In this document: positions 11,707 through 23,869 of the stretch, piece after piece
How positions within the stretch are numbered: position 1 is the first letter of the stretch
How the letters are laid out: each line of letters opens with the position of its first letter
Assembly: GCA_023078555.1 (NCBI GenBank)
Contig: CM041197.1
Span: 578,501-642,500 of the forward strand
Length of the DNA stretch: 64,000 nt
DNA from: Ulva prolifera
Taxonomy: Eukaryota; Chlorophyta; Ulvophyceae; Ulvales; Ulvaceae
Direction of reading: 5' to 3'
Notes under the pieces: model-generated
Database searches by the model: none
What the model saw: only the letters and a program-made list of their open reading frames with translations
What the model was told of the DNA's origin: nothing
Program-made: the position numbers and the translations under genes

Positions 11707-13670
11707 CTACCAGTATGTGCGGCCCCAGGGCCTCTTGGACACAGACCGGCGGCCGTAGGAGTGCTTGCCGTTTGACCGCTTGCTGTAGGAGATCCTGCGG
11801 TGTGCAGATGGCTTCTTGATGGATCGCTTGCCCCAGTGTGATCCGCCGTAGCGGCTCCCGATGAAGGACTTCTTGATAACGCGGGTCTTTGGGCGGTAGC
11901 TGATGCTTACGCGGCCGTGGTTTCCGCTGTAGCCGACGCTGCGCGTGTGGCTGCCGTAGCTGCGCTTGGAGGGCCACCGGCCGGAGGACTTCTCGTTGTA
12001 GTCCCATGGCTCTGTCGTGACTGCCCGGGTGCCGCCAACAGCCTTGTTGCCTGCAGTCTTGTCCTTGTACGTCACTGAATCAACCCCCACTGTCGTGTCC
12101 TTCACGTTGTCGTCCACAGTGTAGGTGCCATCGCCGGTTTGTCGCGGTCGGCCACCTCCCACATCAGTATTCTCGTGGTTGTATCCGTGGGCACCGTGGT
12201 TTCCGTTGTGTCCGCTGCTGAATTGGTTGTGGTTGCCGAACTTTGATCCGCCGTTGTGGTAGCCACCGCCGGAGACCTTGCCGAAGAAGCTTCCGTGGCT
12301 CTTGAAGCCTGCGGCCGCATAGCCGCTGCCGCCGTAGGACTTCACCTTTTGGACGACCTTCACACCGCCGTAGCCGTTGCTGGTCTTTGCCCTGAGCTTG
12401 ATGCTGGCAAAGCTGTGGCCGCCCTTGTTGCCACCGGTGGGGTACCCTCCTGTACGCCAGTGTTGGGTCGCTTTGCCGCATTTTCAGGGATGACGCCCCA
12501 AAAATAGACGTGGATATTCGGAATTGTTCTATGTGATCGGGCCCGATGACCCAACACTGCTGTACGCGCCTGCGGTGTCAAGGCATGCCAACACGCCGAT
12601 GCTCGTGCCACATGCATATGTGACTTTCGACCTCTAGTTACGGCGCACATGATCTTGACGTCCAAGAGAAGCAGGCAGTGACCGTGGTACAGCATCATGA
12701 TACTAATGGCACTGGTCTTGCATGCGATATGATACTAATGGCACTGGTCTTGCATGCCAGTGTGTACCTGCCGATGTGTGGTTCAAGCTGGTGGACTGAG
12801 ATAATGAATGTACCGTTCTGTGGCGGTGCATTCGCGAGTGATCAGCTATTGCAAGCCCGTCATGCGGTGGCTATATGCGGGCCCTGCGTATACTGTCGTG
12901 CAGGCACAGTCACAGCTACACCCCCTGGTCACCGGCAAGAATGAAGCACAGCAAAACGGCTAGTACACTGCACATCCCACATGTGGAATGACATGGGACG
13001 CTGCCGCTGCAGCTGCACAACTGTGTCACACAGTGCCGGCGCGCACGTACATGTGGACTGTGTGCAGCAGCGGCAATATCAATGCTCTGCTAGTGGATTT
13101 GGCCAGCTGCGAATACGAAGCTGCGAGTGACGGCCGTCACACCGTTGGACCAGGGACGCGCCGCCAGTACAGGTACTCCCACAGCCACCCCGGCAATGGC
13201 AGAGACACACCTGTCTTCAATTCACTCTTTGGGTAGTCCTGAGGATCTTTTTGGTGAGGGTCCGGCAGCGCCTTGTTCACGATTATCGGATGCGGTTCCT
13301 CACTGTAGCCCGTCTTGACAGTGCCGGTACCTACGGTTCCACGGCGCTCTGCTTTGACCTCATAGGTCGGGTCAGTGTATCCTCCGCCGATGTCAATCAC
13401 CACCGGCCGCGCAGCGGATGTAGTCTTGTACCCTCCGGTCGACTCCTTCTTGTTTGGCATCAAAGTGCCACCGGTACTGGTGCCGTAGCCTGTGGTGGCG
13501 GCTTCCCGCTGTATCTCCAGGTTGCCATATCCCGCCTTGGGCAGAGCCTCTCGCACCGGCTGCTGAGATCCGTAGCCGGCCTCATTCACGTCGATCACAA
13601 TGAGCTCCTCTGCGTTGACGGCAGAGCCCGCCAGCAGCATGGAGAGAGCGATGACAGGCTTCCACATCAT
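11707..13670 (-). CDS. Secreted Gly/Tyr/Ser/Lys-rich protein, two exons (about 400 aa)
   Basis: Exon 1 is 13670-13211 (153 codons plus 1 nt) and exon 2 is 12449-11707, with stop TAG. The donor is ACAG/GTGTGT and the acceptor GCGTACAG; the phase-1 junction preserves the frame. The start is one of two tandem ATGs (13670, 13667); the second gives the family's M-W-K-P. The signal peptide ends A-V-N-A before Glu-Glu-Leu. Exon 1 is longer than in relatives. It carries repeated A/T-G-Y-G motifs spaced through the first half, but no exact R-x-L-Q (L-E-I-Q instead). Exon 2 is rich in Gly, His, Tyr and Asn in its first third. It then becomes basic, with K-K-S-F-I-G-S and repeated R-S/K-R motifs, ending TYW. 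A hAT-like MITE sits in the intron 8 bp from the 3' splice site. A structural extracellular role is inferred only. Confidence 0.8.
12458..12559. mobile_element. hAT-like MITE (102 bp) in an intron, 8 bp from the acceptor
   Basis: The 12-bp terminal inverted repeats are CAGTGTTGGGTC and GACCCAACACTG. The 8-bp target duplication is CTGTACGC (12450-12457 and 12560-12567). No coding capacity. Terminal CAG and 8-bp duplications are typical of the hAT superfamily. On the gene's strand, one duplication copy reads GCGTACAG and is the 3' splice site of the secreted-protein gene. Confidence 0.9.
12697..12757. repeat. Tandem duplication, 29-bp copies at 32-bp spacing
   Basis: The same 29-bp string, beginning ATGATACTAATGGC and ending TTGCATGC, occurs at 12697-12725 and 12729-12757. 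It lies within the intron of the minus-strand gene. Confidence 0.85.
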
Positions 13671-15789
13671 GGCTGCCTTGCAATTTACAAATGCCCTGCA
13701 CATAGCAATTCATGAACCCGGGCTCATTCATCATCCCGATGAGCGCAGGTCACGGTCAGGAGTTCTCTGTTGAAAGGGAGCCTTCACCGGCTGCCATGTG
13801 TACATGCAACAGCATGATTCCTTCAGGGTTCACATACTATAGTAGTACTGCCAGAACTGCTGTAAGTGAATGCTTGGGCTGCTGCAACTTGCAGTATTTG
13901 AACAAATACTGTATGTAATTACTTATAAGGCATACACCCTAGGCCTCGCGTGAAATACACGGTGCTGCTGCCAGTGATCATGCTCAGATCGACATCGATG
14001 CTCAGATAATGCTCAGATAGATGTCACACGCGTAAGGGCTGTAGAATCTGACAGCATCGAGAAGTCGACTTGGCCTCATGTGATACAGCAAAGCGAAACG
14101 TTGACTGACTTCATTGAGCGGGTATACGTAGAATTCCGTTAACAGACAAGCAATGCAAGATCTGTCAAAACGACGTCTACAACCACAGCCACATTGTACT
14201 ACGTACTACGTACCCCAGCAGCCACACTGTGTGACACATGTGCATACAGATCTAGACCACTCGTGCTACGATTAGTAGTAGCAGCAGTACTGGCCAGGGC
14301 CATGGCATTTGCTGCAAGAAAGACATGCTGCCCATGTGTTGTAAAAGGTGACGATCAGATCTGCCCTATATCTAGCTGATAAATGTGTACAGACATGCCT
14401 GTGATGACCTTCCACCATAAATGCAGCGGCGGCCATGCGCGGCAGCGCCGATCTGCTGCAATGCGCCGCATCATGCCACAGATCGCAGCATCGTTGCCAA
14501 CGATGGCCATACCGGAAGGCAAAAACGTACACAAGATCTAGACATATGTTCGAGAGCATACATGGATGTACAGCAGTCAGTCTAACGTTGAAATATCGGT
14601 ATGCGCTGCTCGAAGATGGATCAGATCGATGATTTAATGAACTGCAGGCCAGGCGGACCTCGGCGAAGTTTGGGGCGCACCAGTTCTCCGAGTTCTCCAC
14701 GTCCTTCTGATGGCGATAGCCACCCCGATAATCGCAAGACAGCCAAATGCTTAAAGCAGAGACGAGTTTGTCGAGTTGTAGCAGGCCTGGCTGCTTATAT
14801 ACGTTCGTCAGGGATGGGACTGTCGCGACGGACGAACGCAGTGACGCCGACATATGGGGGGTGCCGCTGCCATCGCAGCTGCATGCTCATGATCATCATA
14901 TGATATGCACCGGCACGAGTCGCTAGGAGGCTCGACGCGGTCAGACAGCAAAGCACATATGTGTAGCTCCTCTCCTGACGGAGCTTGCCATATTGCTTAG
15001 ACATGACATATTGTCGTTTCTACAATCCAGGCACAGCTGCCGTAGCCATGGTTGCAACACGGCATTCCCCGAACGCAATATTTAGGGATGCGGAGGTCCC
15101 GAGTGCGTCATGTTTATGCATACTTGGATATCAAGGCACGCATGCGCCACGCAGCCTGTTTGAGTCATCACGATGCGACATCGACATGCTCGGCACATCC
15201 ATGCATTATCGGCTGATGCAGCATCGCTACAAAAATTCTAGATGTAAGCTGAACACCTGGAGCTATGTCACTGCACTGTGTACCTAATACAACCGGAGGA
15301 TGCGTACATGCTGATAATGGCACTCGTATTGCAGTGCCTAGCGCTAGGCTAGCGACTGTCGGAGGAACAGCCTCGTTGCGGCAAACTGTGCCGAGCCGGC
15401 CCCAACAGGTTCGCGCCGGCATGTGCATGCTGGAGATAAGTACATATCCATGTTATGTGCATGCATGCACTGTGACAGCATGTGGGGAAGTCAGCGGTGC
15501 GCCAGCACCTGCACTGAAAACCTCCGTGACAGCATGACACGAACCTTGACGCGATGTCGATCGGCCTGGGCTGCAACGCAAGCAAGCCAGTGGGCTGTTA
15601 CCTCTAGATCTAGCGATGCAGAAGAGTGAACGGGCAGAGCCAGTGGGCTAGATCTAGATTATCTACATGCTCACGCGGCCATGTGCACTAGCTACACGTG
15701 TGCGGGCCTGGAGGACCCGATGCAGCCGGACTGACTCGGAGGTGAGTGCGCGCATGTGCTGATGCAGAGTCACGGTCACATGCATGGCG
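13671..15789. other. Intergenic, nothing recognised
   Basis: This includes the 5' flank of the minus-strand gene. Neither strand shows a family signature, RNA gene or bounded repeat. The 193-codon minus frame at about 14272-14853 has no recognisable motif and I treat it as chance. Confidence 0.4.
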
Positions 15790-16140
15790 CCGTGTTACAA
15801 GGAAAAGGCTGGAGACACCGGAGCTGGCCAGCAGGAGAACGAGGAAGCACAGGAACAACCCAAAGCACGCGCGTCAGGAGAGCGACAGCCACCTCGAATC
15901 CGCCCGAACTCAGGGTCAAGTCACAGCAATCACCCGCTCACAGCATGAGCACCCCGCCTGAGCCCGATAGGAACCCACCGAACACGAACCCACACACTCC
16001 CCCACCACACCCACACACGCGTTCCCACTCAACCCTCCAACGCACGCATCCCCGCGACCGCACGCAATACGACCCCGCCACCCGCGCTGCTGCGGCTGGC
16101 CACTGGCAAGGCGGCGCCGGCCCAATGCGAAAGCCGCAAG

Positions 16141-16174
<34 letters not shown>

Positions 16175-16326
16175 CCCAATTCCCCAACAGCAGCCGCCCT
16201 CCGCTGCAATCCTGTACCCGAATAGACCAGCGGCGGAGCAACACGGCAGTGCCGTTATCCGCCGATCCGCTCAGGACAGATCTAGAGCACGCCTGAGGCC
16301 CAGCACCTGCGGAACGCGTCCCACCG
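15790..16326 (-). mobile_element. Probable L-B-related retrotransposon copy with internal poly-C
   Basis: It starts (minus-strand 3' end) with the family terminus, read on + as GTGTTACAAGG..GGCTGGAGACACCGG. It continues as C/A-rich sequence containing a 30-nt poly-C run (16143-16172). The right boundary, where the next + strand L-B copy begins, is approximate, and no flanking duplication was found. Confidence 0.45.
16143..16172 (+). repeat. Poly-C tract, 30 nt
   Basis: Homopolymer on the + strand inside repeat sequence. It produces spurious Pro-rich and Gly-rich frames. Confidence 0.95.
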
Positions 16327-17268
16327 GAAGGCTGTTTTGATGGGGCTGGCAGTCCCGTCCGATGACCTCACGCCGCTCACAGGCCACCCGGCCTGAGCGG
16401 CGCTGCGCGCCCGCGTGGGCTGCGTGGTGGGCGGTCGCCGCTGCTTGTGCACTCGCAGCCTCCGAGTCGTCCGCTTAGTCGTGGTGGCGGCTCTGGCATG
16501 CCGCGCTTTGCCGCTGTCTTCCCCTTGCGTCTGCGTGTGGCCCGCCATTGGGGCGCGGCCGGGTGGTTTGGGCAGGCTGGGCTGGTCTTTTGCGTTGTGG
16601 GTATGTGTTCGCGGGTGGGCGGGGTGGTGTGCTGGGGCTGGGCGGAGCTCCGCTCCCCCCTCGAGGGGGGTTGTGCTTTGGGAGGCGGGGGCCTCCCCGG
16701 GGCGGGGGTTGTTTTTGGGGTTTCGCTGTTTCTGTGCTCGGCTGCCTTGGCTGCATGTGCTTTCTGGGATCTTGCGCCTGGCTGGTGGGCCGGGTGCGGG
16801 TGGGGGTGGGCGTGTGGGTGTGCTTGTGGGTTTTGGGTGGGAGGCTTGTGTGTGGTGCTGGGTGGGTTTGGTCGTGTGTCACAAGGACAAAGGCAGCAAG
16901 GCGGGCAGCACCGGAAAAGAAGCAAACAGACGAAGCAAACACACAGACACCCACGCACGCGACACCCACCACGCCCAAAATAAACCCATCACCGGCGCAG
17001 CAAAAGACACAGATCCGCAGTCCGCCAAGCACACACCCACACACCCACGAACCCAAACCCACACACGCACGCACAGACCCCACGGCCGACACACGGTCTG
17101 GTCGTGTGTGTGGCTGTGTGGGTGTGGCCAAAGCGGGTGCTGACGTTGCGTGTGTGTGTTGGTGTGTGCTGCGTGTGGCTTAAGTAATTGTTGTGTGGTG
17201 CACGTGCGGTTCCCCTGGTGGCTGCACGCGGTGCTACCTGCATTGCTTGCTTTGTCCTTGCAACACAT
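16327..17268 (+). mobile_element. L-B retrotransposon copy, interrupted by a nested L-B copy
   Basis: The + strand begins with the coding end A-V-L-M-G-L-A-V-P-S-D-D-L-T-P-L-T-G-H-P-A and TGA at 16393-16395. The long G/T-rich 3' untranslated region then resembles the minus strand of 365-1183. It is interrupted at 16880-17094 by a second copy in the opposite direction, resumes at 17095, and ends CTTTGTCCTTGCAACACA. No outer target duplication was identified. Confidence 0.7.
16880..17094 (-). mobile_element. Nested L-B copy, 215 bp
   Basis: It is bounded by a 15-bp duplication with one mismatch: GGTTTGGTCGTGTGT at 16865-16879 and GGTCTGGTCGTGTGT at 17095-17109. On the minus strand it ends with the family terminus (GCTGCCTTTGTCCTTGT). 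The inserted sequence is closely related to the tail of the copy at 34953-35642. Confidence 0.8.
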
Positions 17269-17347
17269 ATGTGCATACGATAACCAGCCTGTACATGCGC
17301 CATGTCATGATGCAGGCAGCCCGCGGCCGCCGGCCCAACTTAAACTC

Positions 17348-17349
<2 letters not shown>

Positions 17350-17380
<31 letters not shown>
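17350..17380 (+). repeat. Poly-C tract, 31 nt
   Basis: A homopolymer on the + strand preceded by GGCCCAACTTAAACTCAA. A similar lead-in (GGCCCAACCTAAATG) precedes the tract at 62216. Confidence 0.95.
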
Positions 17381-19261
17381 TTCGCGAGTCAACCGCTACC
17401 TCGCCCGAATCGACTGCACACCTGCACGTGTACAAATGGGTGTGCGCAGAGCACGTCTGTCGCAACTGGTTAGAAGTGGCAAAGTCGGTCTCAGTGGCGT
17501 GCAGAACGCCATCATATATGTACATGTATATACAGTAGTACTGACGTCAACTCTGGCTGTGAAACCACATCGCCTGAAACTTGTGCACTATCGGTCAGCA
17601 CATGCACAAACCGGCACTTCATGCACAATGCCATATAAACATATCAAAACATGAGAGAGAGGCCTGACCGAGCCATGCACAGCGCATAGGGAGCAGTTTT
17701 GTGGCAATGCATGGGCTACGATGCCCTAGCAGGCGAGCAAATCAAGTAAATGAAGGACGTGACGAACGGCATGGTGAAATAGAGGGTGTCTCCGGTGGCC
17801 GACAGAATGCCCGCGCTCTGTAAATGGTGGAGTACAGGCTCTTGCACAGCGCTGTGGCGCCGATTGACCGGCCTAGTGATACAGGCACTCGAGCAACCTG
17901 TGGCACACCGCACTCAATTCCGACTGCAACAGCTATCTTCAAACTATATTTATAGACTTTACGCCGTGCTGGCGGGGGCGGCGAGGCGTCAGACGCTACG
18001 TTGCAGGTACGGAGACGTGTACCGGCGAGCTCGAGTCAGGTGATGTCTTGGTGTGTCAGCTACATGTCCCCAAAGAATCAAGGCCATAACTGTTGCAGTG
18101 AACCTAGAGGTGCAGCCACAGTGTGCTCCTGTCATGGGGGGTGGGGGCTGCAGAGTCATATGATCAGCCACACGACCACCACAGCAAAAAAGCTGATTAG
18201 TGCGATCAACAGCTCCACTCGGGAATTGCTCACACAGCATGCATATTTGGTTATCAAGGACGTGAACTGGGTCATCCGTATTGAATTCTGCTTAGCGGTT
18301 TCAGTGACGTGCAGTGTTTTCGAAATTTAAATTGAAAGTGCCCATTTCTGTGAAAGCTGACCGCTATGCATTGTGTGCAAGCTTAAGCTGCAGGCTGTGC
18401 ACATGTGTGTCGCGGATATGGCCCGCTGCAGCTTGGCACGTGCTGGTTCTTGCGGATAAAGACAATCATTGACCATAATCCTTTGCAGTCGAGACTGCCA
18501 CGGCTGCTGTTTCTCGGAGCTACCCCTAAAAGTAGGGCTGCCTGGCTCGACCAGCTATACGTACTGGCCAGCAATCCTTACCTCCCACTCTCCCTAGCCC
18601 CATGTGACATCCTGCCAGTCACTGTGGTGATGCTAGATGCTAGCCACGATGGTGATGCTACTAGTACCGTACTAGTAGTGACTATGTAGCACAAAACCAG
18701 CGGAAAGAAGGGTTCAGAGATTCAGGCCTCTGGTCTCCAATTATCGAGCAGCTGCAGTTTGACGACCTGACTAATAGATCCAGTGTAAGGCTGATCATTG
18801 ATTTCTAACTCAGCCGCGAAAACATGTACATCCACGCGGACAATGCATGGCGTCTTCATGACCCCATACATGTCAGGTCGACCAGACGTCTGTTGCATGA
18901 CAACTCGTCTGGGCCTGAAGCTGACAGCATGCTCACTGGCATCATGCCCTCAGGACCTCATGATGATCTCAGCGCTCCTGTAGCGTACGTGCGACATGGC
19001 ATTTGAATGTTGCCGCGAGAGACTCTTGCCCTGTGTTTGTCAGGCCTGATCAGGCCTGTTTGCGCTGGCATGAGTCAAGCAAACGCGTCGCCGATCGCAC
19101 ATGCCAAGCGACTTATCCTCACACCACTGGGTGAGAAGTGACGCCAGCTAGTGCAGCGCCATCACCGTGGCGTAATACGCCGATCTCAGGCTGATCAGTA
19201 GTAGTCTATGTACTGGTCGGTTATGCTGCGGTTAAATATCGTTGCAGCATTGATATTTGTA

Positions 19262-19317
19262 ACAAAAGAGTGAACGGAAGAAGACAAACACCAAAACCGA
19301 ATCTCATCCGAATCAAC
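19262..19317 (-). mobile_element. L-A retrotransposon tail, about 56 bp
   Basis: On the minus strand it matches the L-A 3' end, running from GATTCGGATGAG to CACTCTTTTGT, with a few mismatches. No clear flanking duplication is visible, so it is probably an old copy. Confidence 0.6.
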
Positions 19318-19724
19318 GAGAAGCGATACATAGTAGGGAAGCGATAGTATGCTGTGGAGACTGTATATGCATGATGCATTTGCAGCTGCCATGGGTGTTC
19401 GAAGCTGCGACATCCGCAACGTAAAACTTGAACCCCTTCAGCATGAAATATGTGACCTGCGAATAAACAAAACTCGTTGGAAATGTGCTCCTCGAAGATT
19501 ATACGGCTATGGAATCGCCAACGGCAGAGTTGGCATGTGTACATCGGAGTTTACGTTATCCTGCTCGGATCATGACGCGCGAGCCCTACACAGTATACCA
19601 TCAAGTGCAGCTCATGCATGCGTTTCATCGGATAGGAGGCAGCAGTACATGCATCCATCGACGCAGTGCTGTAGGCCTCTATGCATGCACCGCGTCGATC
19701 GGGGCAGCTGTGCCGCTTCGTCGA

Positions 19725-19960
19725 GTTCGATGATCGCGATCAAGCAACTTGTGCGGTGCATCCTGGTGACGGCCAGTCTCAGGCCGTCCCGCGTGTATAT
19801 AAGCCGGAAGCCCTGAGGTAAACTCCACCACTTGTATCTGTTACATTTCATTCTATCTCACACACCTCCCTGGCAGCTTCTTCATCTTCTTGCGCAAACA
19901 CAGCCTAGTCGATCGAGACCTCGTACACGTCGTTGCCTCGTGTTCCGGTGCGCCCCCATC
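19725..19960 (+). repeat. Dispersed diverged repeat, copy 1
   Basis: It aligns colinearly with 25014-25285. Matching anchors are GATGATCGCGATCAAGCAAC with GATGATCTCGATCAGGCAAC, and about 120-130 bp later TTTCATTC followed by CTGGCAGC. TATATAAG lies between the anchors. This could be an old transposon or a duplicated promoter region; no coding function was recognised. Confidence 0.5.
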
Positions 19961-20788
19961 GATGGATATCATACGTACAATCTTGTTGCTCCGCCCTGCT
20001 CTGTCAACTTTAGCATTTCCTCAAGTGTACACGCATTGGTGTCACATCGTTCGCGATTGCTGCACTGGTTCCTGGCGCCTGCTTTGCACGCATGCTTCGG
20101 GACGTTGGCCAGTCTGTGATCGTCACGGCAACACGGACCTTCCGGCAGCGGCCATGCTCGAGCACTAAATTTGCGCCGCAGCATTTCAGTTTTCCATGGA
20201 TCGTTGTACATGTCGAACGTTCTTCACGGGGCAGTCTGTGGATGTGCACAGGCATACGAAATTCCTGCCCGTGCCCGTGTGATCCTGCGACTGTTGTTTG
20301 TGGTGTTTCCGTTTGGCTGTTGTAGGCTAGACTCTTCTCCAACGACCCGTAACTTTTCTGGCACGCATGCGCGTGTGGGCTGCACACATGAAAACGTTAG
20401 GAACGAACATTGAATGGGAGTACTGTTGCGAATGTGCCCTTGCAATGCACTGGCCCACCGGGTGCCTGGTGATCAAGCAGAACAGTGCTGATGCAAGTGC
20501 TAGATCCTGCTCCTTCGCTTTAAAATTTCCACTGCGATTGCTGCACAGTCAGGTGCGGGTTAACATCAGCTTTGTTCACCTCCGTGCACGTGTGTTCGAA
20601 TTCCTCTCGCATTGCAGGCACTGGCAGCCTCGGTGCAGCTACTAGTAGTACATCACATTGAGGGCCCCGTGGCCACGGCAGCAGTAGGATACACCCGCAT
20701 TCACATATTGGGCCAGCAGTGTACCTGCAGCTGAATGGGATGCCCACTGAACCGCCGGCTTCATGCAGTGTCCAAACATTGAGCAAGA

Positions 20789-22697
20789 ATGGCGTGGAAG
20801 CCCGCAGTAGCGCTCTCGGTCCTTGTGGCCGGGGCTGCAGTCAACGCCGAGGAGGCCTCGCTGGTGGACTCCAACATCAACAACGGCCGCAGCCTGCAGG
20901 GCTACTCCAAGTGGTCTCGCAGCATCTCCAGGCCCACAGGTCCGCCTCTCCCTCACCGTCCTGCTACAGTGGGAAATGCTGCGCACATGTACAGCACTCA
21001 TGCTGTGTTACAAGGACAAAGGCAGCACTCATGCTGTGCGTCTGTTATGAACCCGTGTACTTTTGCATGTACATGTCAAAGCAAGGCATGTCTGGTCCTA
21101 GGGAACCATGTCAAGTTGCGCGTGAGTAATCTTTCCTCAGCAGGCACTGCGCATTTGAACAGTAGGAGTATGTCGACCTCATAATATCATTTCAATCACC
21201 GTGTCCTATGTTTCCTGCTCCATTAGCTAGTTTTCTGCCAGCGTGGAGTTCCAAGCTGCCTGGCGGTAAGTGCCGAACCATCAATGACCGCGCACATGGA
21301 TGACATGCAACATGCTGCCTCCTCGAGCTGGCCTGGACGACGTTTGAGAACGACAAGCTCTAGCATTTACACGTTTCAACAGATGTGTGGTGTCCGCCGC
21401 TTGAGTGCGCGTCATCAGTGGCAACTTGTATCAGCACTGTGATACATACTACAGATAGGGGTGCATATATGTAGCATCATTGAGCCCGCATCACTCCAGA
21501 ATGAATAAAGTGCGCTGTACGCAGCTATGATTACACTGTGGCCACCAGGCCACTAGTGCGGGCCACTAGTACTGGCTACGCCACTAGTACTGGCCAATAC
21601 GGACACCATGAAAATGCATGCCGTGTGCAGGTCGGCACCACTCTCTGCGGCAGCATGTCCGCAAGTCATTCACCTCCAGGAGGCGACACAACCCATTCTG
21701 GAAGAAGTACGACCACAAATCGGACGCGTCCGGCTCCAGTTATGGGAAGGAGCAGTCCGGCTACTCCACTGACGACACCTACTCCAAAAGCAGTGGCAGC
21801 CATACCCACCGTGCTAAGTCTGTTGGATCCGGGGATCTTTCTGGCGATCATAATGACTTTGACGTCGCCGGCGAACCAGAGGAGCCTAAGGACAAGCCGG
21901 CGACGGGCTACGGTCGGCAGTACAAGTCAGGGCACCGCCTCACCAAGCACCTCCTGCACAAACACTTCAGCGGGAAGTCGTACAACCCGCTCTCAAAGTG
22001 GGGCCCTGGCTACGACGTCAGCAGCGTCCGTGGCGGCGGATCCCACACCGGCAAGAGCAAAAGCGTCAAAAGCTACAGCAGCCACAGCGGAACCTGGAGC
22101 ACGTACACCAAGTCCAGCAGCCACAGCGACAGCGGCAGCGGGCACAGCCACGTGAAGCCGTTCCACAGCAACAAGAAGTTATTCCTGAAGCACCTGTTCA
22201 GCAAGAAGGGCCACAAGGCTGTGGACGTAGTCATCGAAACTCCAGGCAAACCCGCGTCGCCACAGAAGAACCACGGCAGCCCCAAGGGACACCACGTCAG
22301 CGTCTTCGCCGGTGGCTACTCTCACAGCAGCCACAACAAGGGCTCCCTCCACAAGAAGATCATCCACAAAAAGAGTTTCTTCAAGGGCACCCACAAGCCA
22401 TGGCCCGTGGTGACCAAGACCCACCACGAGACGGGCTACGGCAACACTGCGGAGACGAACGAGAAAGATGCCGGCGACGGCGAGTACATCGAGATCGTGG
22501 ATAACCCCGATACTGGCTACGGCGGTGATGGTGCCGGTGGCGCCCTCAACATCGAGATGCCGGAGGTGATTGATCATCATGGCGAGATTGTCGAGGTCTA
22601 CATCGACCCCGAGGCTGGCTACGCTGACGGTGCAATAGCTGAGGCCATGCCGGAGCCTGAGCCTGAGCACACAGCCACATACAACACCGGGTACTAA
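20789..22697 (+). CDS. Secreted His/Ser/Lys/Gly-rich protein, two exons (405 aa)
   Basis: Exon 1 is 20789-20939 (50 codons plus 1 nt) and exon 2 is 21631-22697; the donor is ACAG/GTCCGC and the acceptor GTGTGCAG/GT. The phase-1 junction keeps the frame to TAA at 22695. The signal peptide (MAWKPAV.. to AVNA) is followed by Glu-Glu and R-S-L-Q at residues 34-37. Exon 2 starts basic (R-H-H-S-L-R), then Ser/Gly/Lys-rich. It includes L-T-K-H-L-L-H-K-H-F-S-G-K near residue 153, K-K-L-F-L-K-H-L-F-S-K-K near 231 and H-G-S-P-K-G-H-H-V-S-V-F near 265. From about residue 328 the tail turns acidic, with repeated T/A-G-Y-G/A motifs and P-E-P-E-P-E before a final TGY. The second-exon motifs are conserved in the neighbour at 28011-29248, so they are under constraint. 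Function unknown; a matrix protein is the best guess. Confidence 0.85.
21008..21022 (-). mobile_element. Ultra-short L-B insertion (15 bp) in an intron
   Basis: TTACAAGGACAAAGG, the reverse complement of the L-B terminus, sits between perfect 16-bp copies of CAGCACTCATGCTGTG (20992-21007 and 21023-21038). This looks like an almost completely 5'-truncated retrotransposition event in the intron of the 20789-22697 gene. Confidence 0.8.
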
Positions 22698-22999
22698 GCC
22701 TGCCCCTTGAACGGCTGTGAGCGCATTCGGTGGGGGACGGCAGGCCGATGCGCAATACATGATCATGCATGCGGCCGCAGTGTTGGCCTGCCTGAGATGC
22801 GGAATAGCATTGAGCACTTGCAGCAGAGAACGGCGATGACGGCGGTGCTGGTCAGACGGCGGAGTCATGACATGGAGAGTCGTTGAGGCTCCCCAGTAGC
22901 CCAGGGAAGGCTTCAAGTTCCGATGATGCCAGGCCAAGAAGAGGCGTGGTCAAAGTGACTCTGAGCGTGTTCATTGCTTGACAAGCAGATGAATAGAAT

Positions 23000-23041
23000 T
23001 GTGTGTGTGTGTGTGTGTGTGTGTGTCTGTGTATGTGTGTG
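23000..23041. repeat. TG microsatellite, slightly interrupted
   Basis: About 13 uninterrupted GT units, then CTGTGTATGTGTGT. Confidence 0.95.
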
Positions 23042-23869
23042 ATTTGCATGACTGTAGCAACTGTCTCGGAGTGCGGACGATGAGAGGCAGACACGGTGGA
23101 GAGTACCGGGTTGACTGCCGAAAGCGTATGTGTTGTGTGCGGTCAGCTGCCATGCATCATCTGTGTGATGCAGCAGTGCGGCCTTGAACAGTCAATAAGT
23201 GAGAGTGAACCAGGATGTTGAGGCTGGCAGAGTGTATGGTGAGCTGGAGGGAAGCAGATGGCATTTGTGTGGCATGCCCTTGCATTGCCATGCCCCCACA
23301 CCAGTGGCAGGTGCTCCCAAATAAGTGTAATTGCATGATCTTATCATCTCGGACTTTGATGACTGTTTGAGTGTGCTGTGGGTGTCATGCACCATGCACT
23401 GGCACATGCCGAATACACTACAGCAGAGGGCATTATACCAGTACCTACTGCTGCTCACGGTGAACTGACACAGACATCGTAACTGGTAAAACGTCCGCCG
23501 CAGAGGCAAACACAATGGCCTGATGCCTAGGCTGGGATTCTATCCTTGAGCTCACGGCAAGCTCAGAGCAGTCAGCATGGCATAGATGTCGGATGCCAGA
23601 TCATGCTCAGACTGCGGTTCTACAGCTGGAGGCCAAGGGACTGAAATGTACAGTGCAGACTTCTAGGATCAAGGCTGGCCTGACTGCATTCAGCTTGGCT
23701 CTGAATTTTCATCCAATTACAACAGCAGCTGCGTGCAACACGAACGTGAATGCTACTGCCACACAGCATCAGCTTTACTCGAAATAGCGAAGACGAACAC
23801 ACTTCCTCCCTATGCATCACATCTGGCAGCGAGACTTTTTTAGACACTGCAACGGGACTGCTTTGTACT

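Larger units (their letters stand above)
17381..20788. other. Intergenic with one short L-A tail and one dispersed repeat
   Basis: It contains a short L-A fragment (19262-19317) and a dispersed repeat copy (about 19725-19960), which includes a TATATAAG string at 19796. The rest of 17381-20788 shows no gene or bounded repeat. Confidence 0.4.

Noticed and set aside
14272..14853. 193-codon minus-strand frame
   Set aside because: No start context, motif or repeat, and mixed composition typical of chance frames in this base composition.
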